DNA of 16,229 nt from Micromonospora chokoriensis. GTDB lineage: Bacteria; Actinomycetota; Actinomycetes; Mycobacteriales; Micromonosporaceae. The first letter of the stretch is position 1, and each line of letters begins with the position of its first letter. Positions 14,669-16,229 of this stretch are shown here, one piece after another. The notes under the pieces are model-generated. The model saw nothing but the letters and a program-made list of their open reading frames with translations. It searched no databases and was not told the origin of the DNA. The stretch is taken from positions 1 through 16,229 of the forward strand of contig NZ_JOAN01000038.1 in assembly GCF_000718555.1 (NCBI RefSeq), given 5' to 3'. The translations under genes were made by a program, and so were the position numbers.

Positions 14669-14712
14669 GGTGGTGCCTCTCGTTCCGTTGGTGGGTCACG
14701 CATGGGCGCGCG

Positions 14713-14740
14713 CCGACAGGGGCTGGTTCAGCCCTGTCGG
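14713..14740 (-). promoter_or_regulatory. Strong hairpin in the trpS leader
   Basis: On the minus strand CCGACAGGGCTG pairs with CAGCCCCTGTCGG around an AAC loop, giving 12 bp with one bulged C. It ends 44 nt before the trpS ATG. A second hairpin, CGGCTC-GCT-GAGCCG (14765-14751), lies 10 nt upstream of it. No U-run follows, so this may be an attenuator, a terminator of the upstream small genes, or a processing or stability element. Confidence 0.5.
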
Positions 14741-14754
14741 TCAGCGGGATCGGC

Positions 14755-14931
14755 TCAGCGAGCCGTCCGCCATCGCGCGCCGGCGCGGAACCGCAGACCA
14801 CCGGCACGGAGGACGTTCAGAAGTTGCTCACGGCCATCGCCGGAGCGGGTCGGGATCTCGGGCACGGCACCGAGGGGGAGGCCGTCGACCAGGTCGACCG
14901 TCTCCGATGCGCAGTTGCCCGTCCGGACCAC
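14755..14931 (-). CDS. Possible small ORF, 58 aa, unrecognised
   Basis: A GTG at 14931, 4 nt after the stop of the 70-aa gene, opens a 58-codon frame ending in TGA at 14757-14755. About four fifths of its codons end in G or C, less than the neighbouring genes, especially toward the end. GTGAGG sits too close to the start to be a normal ribosome site, though coupling to the upstream gene is possible. The product is basic at its C-terminus (RFRAGARWRTAR) and has no membrane segment or motif I recognise. It may instead be untranslated trpS leader. Confidence 0.3.
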   Translation of the reverse strand: MVRTGNCASETVDLVDGLPLGAVPEIPTRSGDGREQLLNVLRAGGLRFRAGARWRTAR

Positions 14932-14935
14932 GGCC

Positions 14936-15148
14936 TCACATTACCTGCGGCGGGGCATAGCTGTCGGCGTAGTAGTTGCCGATGCGTTCCCGGTACTCCA
15001 GGTCGTCGACGCTGCCGGGCGCGTCCGGGCCGTCGTGACCACCCTCCTGGCCGTCCGGAGGGTGACCGAGGGAGTGGAGTGCGTGTGCCCGCCAGCCAGG
15101 GGCGGACGGGTCACGCCAGGCCCAGGGGTTGAAGACCGAGGGTTGCAT
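14936..15148 (-). CDS. Small 70-aa protein with PRC-barrel-protein-like ends
   Basis: The frame begins at ATG 15148, has AAGG 6 nt upstream and strong G/C third positions, so it looks genuinely coding. The N-terminus, SVFNPWAWRD, and the C-terminus, YRERIGNYYADSY, resemble the two ends of actinobacterial PRC-barrel proteins of about 120-150 residues. The barrel that should lie between them (motifs such as KVEATDGHIG and DTGPWIFG) is absent and is replaced by about 30 Gly/His/Asp-rich residues. Reading the other two frames of that stretch does not recover the barrel, so a simple frameshift is unlikely. It may be a small paralogue or a relic after internal deletion; function unknown. The gene is divergent from the SCO4848-family gene and lies upstream of trpS. 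Confidence 0.6.
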   Translation of the reverse strand: MQPSVFNPWAWRDPSAPGWRAHALHSLGHPPDGQEGGHDGPDAPGSVDDLEYRERIGNYYADSYAPPQVM

Positions 15149-15283
15149 GGGACACCTTCAGGGGGGACGGTCCTGCGCTGTCCTCCTTCGCAGTGCACAC
15201 CCCGCTGCCGCTGGAAACACCTCGGGTGCGGGAGTGACGACAGGGCTCGCGTCCGTGGCCGGCCTGGTGAACAGGCGCGCTGG

Positions 15284-15289
15284 CATACT
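15284..15289 (+). promoter_or_regulatory. -10 element of a probable leaderless promoter
   Basis: CATACT lies 8 nt before the ATG at 15298, which places the expected transcription start at or within a base or two of that ATG. No ribosome site is present, so the transcript is probably leaderless. No convincing -35 box is seen. Confidence 0.5.
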
Positions 15290-15297
15290 CGGCTGCC

Positions 15298-15546
15298 ATG
15301 GTGCTGTCGCGAGGGTGGGCCGTGTTCCTGGTCGGAGTCGGCGTCTGGACCTGGGTGATCTGGCCGAGGTTCGCGGTGGCCATCTGGCAGGACCCGCGGT
15401 CCTGGGCGTCCGGCACGGTGGCGGACGGTCCCGCCACCAGCTTTCTCTGGGTGCATGCGCTGCTGATTGCCGCATCCCTGGCGATCGGGACCACCGCCGG
15501 CGTCCTCGGCATCCGAGCCTGGCTCGCCGCCCGCCGTCAGCAGTAG
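15298..15546 (+). CDS. SCO4848-family small membrane protein
   Basis: This 82-aa protein has two membrane helices, at about residues 6-26 (FLVGVGVWTWVIWPRFAVAIW) and 49-73 (LWVHALLIAASLAIGTTAGVLG), joined by a polar loop and ending in a basic tail. The pattern LSRGWAVFLVGVGVWTWVIW and the W-V-H at the start of helix 2 match the SCO4848 family of actinobacterial membrane proteins of unknown function. The ATG at 15298 has no ribosome site but a -10-like CATACT 8 nt upstream, so leaderless expression is likely. It lies between the divergent 70-aa gene and the rRNA promoter region. Confidence 0.8.
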   Translation: MVLSRGWAVFLVGVGVWTWVIWPRFAVAIWQDPRSWASGTVADGPATSFLWVHALLIAASLAIGTTAGVLGIRAWLAARRQQ

Positions 15547-15678
15547 TCCTGACCGGTCCCCCGTGCAGGCAAGCCCTTCGTGCTGGCGGCAGCGCCGGCT
15601 ACGCGGCCGGTCGGGTCCTCGCTGAGCTGGGTAAACCGCAGGCGAACGGAAGTGTGACGCGCGCCCCTACCCGCGGAT

Positions 15679-15708
15679 TTGACGATCAAACCCGCGAACG
15701 CGTAACTT
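15679..15708 (+). promoter_or_regulatory. rRNA operon upstream promoter (candidate P1)
   Basis: TTGACG (15679-15684) and TAACTT (15703-15708) are separated by 18 nt. Both are near-consensus and lie in the gene-free stretch before the rRNA leader, as expected for the multi-promoter rrn regions of actinobacteria. Confidence 0.65.
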
Positions 15709-15847
15709 TCTCTCTGCCAGCGCGGAACGGGGCAAACGGGACGAAAGTCCTGGAGCGCCGAGACGGGGTGGCAACCGGGTCAAACAGGGGTTCGCTCCTG
15801 CGAGACGCGGTCCGGGCGGGGCTTGCCGGATCGGCCGCGAGGCGGAT

Positions 15848-15876
15848 TTGGTGCGGCGAAGCCGACCGGGTAAGGT
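15848..15876 (+). promoter_or_regulatory. rRNA operon upstream promoter (candidate P2)
   Basis: TTGGTG (15848-15853) and TAAGGT (15871-15876) are 17 nt apart. The -35 is weak but the -10 fits TAnnnT, and it lies between two stronger candidates. Confidence 0.45.
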
Positions 15877-16020
15877 TCACGACCGGCAGGGAACCGGGCG
15901 AGACTGCGGGACACCGCAGCGGCCGGCCTGCCGAATCCGACGACCTGACGCAGCGGTTCGCTGCTGCGTGAGTGCGCCGGCGCTGACCCGTACGAAGCAT
16001 GACAGACCGGGACACACGGT

Positions 16021-16049
16021 TTGACACGACGAAGACGGTGAGGTAACGT
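16021..16049 (+). promoter_or_regulatory. rRNA operon main promoter (candidate P3)
   Basis: TTGACA (16021-16026) matches the -35 consensus exactly, and TAACGT (16044-16049) follows after 17 nt. The layout and the following GTAGTAAAAGTG closely resemble actinobacterial rrn promoters. Transcription should start near 16056, giving a leader of at least 170 nt. Confidence 0.85.
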
Positions 16050-16093
16050 AGTAAAAGTGCCCGGCGCGAGAGCGGCGGGGACACAGAGCGGAA

Positions 16094-16128
16094 AAGCCCC
16101 GAGTTGGGGTTCCACTGTGGTGGGGCTT
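16094..16128 (+). other. Hairpin in the rRNA leader
   Basis: AAGCCCC (16094-16100) pairs with GGGGCTT (16122-16128). The same left arm can instead pair with the nearer GGGGTT (16106-16111), so two exclusive folds are possible. It lies between the promoter and the boxA-like element, where leader stem-loops are common. Confidence 0.45.
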
Positions 16129-16144
16129 CTGGTCGGTGTGTGGT

Positions 16145-16165
16145 TGTTCTTTGAGAACTCAACAG
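16145..16165 (+). promoter_or_regulatory. boxA-like antitermination element of the rRNA leader
   Basis: TTCTTTGAGAACTCAACAG within 16145-16165 is the conserved block found before 16S genes across actinobacteria, where it acts as the Nus-factor boxA. The downstream GTGCCAATTATGATTTATA is also typical of these leaders. The 16S rRNA gene itself does not begin within the window. Confidence 0.85.
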
Positions 16166-16229
16166 GGTGCTTGTAAAGCCAGTGCCAATTATGATTTATA
16201 CCCCGGACTGGTCAGTTTTTGCTGGCTGG

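Larger units (their letters stand above)
15547..16229 (+). other. Gene-free rRNA promoter and leader region
   Basis: No reading frame with plausible coding character was found in these 680 bases. The stretch holds three candidate promoters, a leader hairpin, a boxA-like element and a short complementary pair CCAGT (16179-16183) / ACTGG (16207-16211). The rest, including 15547-15670, shows no clear signal. Confidence 0.8.

Noticed and set aside
14826..14939. Possible Trp-containing leader peptide for trpS (GTG at 14939, 38 aa, two Trp codons)
   Set aside because: The Trp codons are not clustered, and the frame overlaps the end of the 70-aa gene; it does not look like a classical attenuation leader.
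16166..16229. Start of the 16S rRNA gene
   Set aside because: The conserved 16S 5' end (AGAGTTTGATC) is not reached; only leader sequence is present.

Overview
The window comes from a high-GC actinobacterium, most likely of the Micromonosporaceae (Micromonospora-like). The codon use, the GTG/TTG starts and the gene families all fit: GH62 arabinofuranosidase, ECF42/DGPF pair, SCO4848-family protein, and an actinobacterial rRNA leader. This placement is inferred from protein resemblance and leader sequence, not from a marker gene. No insertion sequence, phage gene, CRISPR array or tRNA was seen.

Layout. (1) 1-483: the C-terminal end of a secreted GH62 alpha-L-arabinofuranosidase, closed by a perfect 15-bp hairpin. 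(2) 514-1875, minus strand: a lipoprotein resembling BMP-type binding proteins and a class I methyltransferase. (3) 2057-6556, plus strand: a three-gene cell-surface locus made of a HupE/UreJ-type membrane protein, a secreted purple-acid-phosphatase-like metallophosphoesterase with a WxL-like C-terminal domain, and a membrane-anchored DUF916-type (WxL-interacting) protein. A PHO-box-like pair of 11-nt direct repeats (GTTCA...GTTCACC) lies just upstream of the phosphatase. (4) 6561-8889, minus strand: a benzoylformate-decarboxylase/acetolactate-synthase-like ThDP enzyme and a DUF1275 membrane protein. (5) 9070-10041, plus strand: a quinone-oxidoreductase-like MDR enzyme. (6) 10046-15148, minus strand: HAD phosphatase, ECF42 sigma factor, DGPF/YCII protein, LtrA-like membrane protein, an auxiliary-type tryptophanyl-tRNA synthetase, a possible 58-aa ORF, and a 70-aa protein whose ends look like those of a PRC-barrel protein. 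(7) 15298-15546: an SCO4848-family small membrane protein, apparently leaderless. (8) 15547-16229: the promoter and leader region of an rRNA operon with about three promoters and a boxA-like element. The 16S gene itself must begin just beyond the window.

The most interesting region is 2057-6556. WxL domains and DUF916 partners are best known from Firmicutes cell surfaces. Here a secreted phosphatase seems to carry a WxL-like domain, sits next to its probable surface partner, and has a probable PhoP site. My reading is a phosphate-starvation-induced, wall-associated phosphatase held at the cell surface by a WxL/DUF916-like interaction, with the HupE-type protein perhaps linked to metal supply. 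A second regulatory signal is a TGTCGA-17-CGTC element upstream of the DGPF gene, which matches the ECF42 target motif as I remember it and suggests that the sigma factor drives its own operon.
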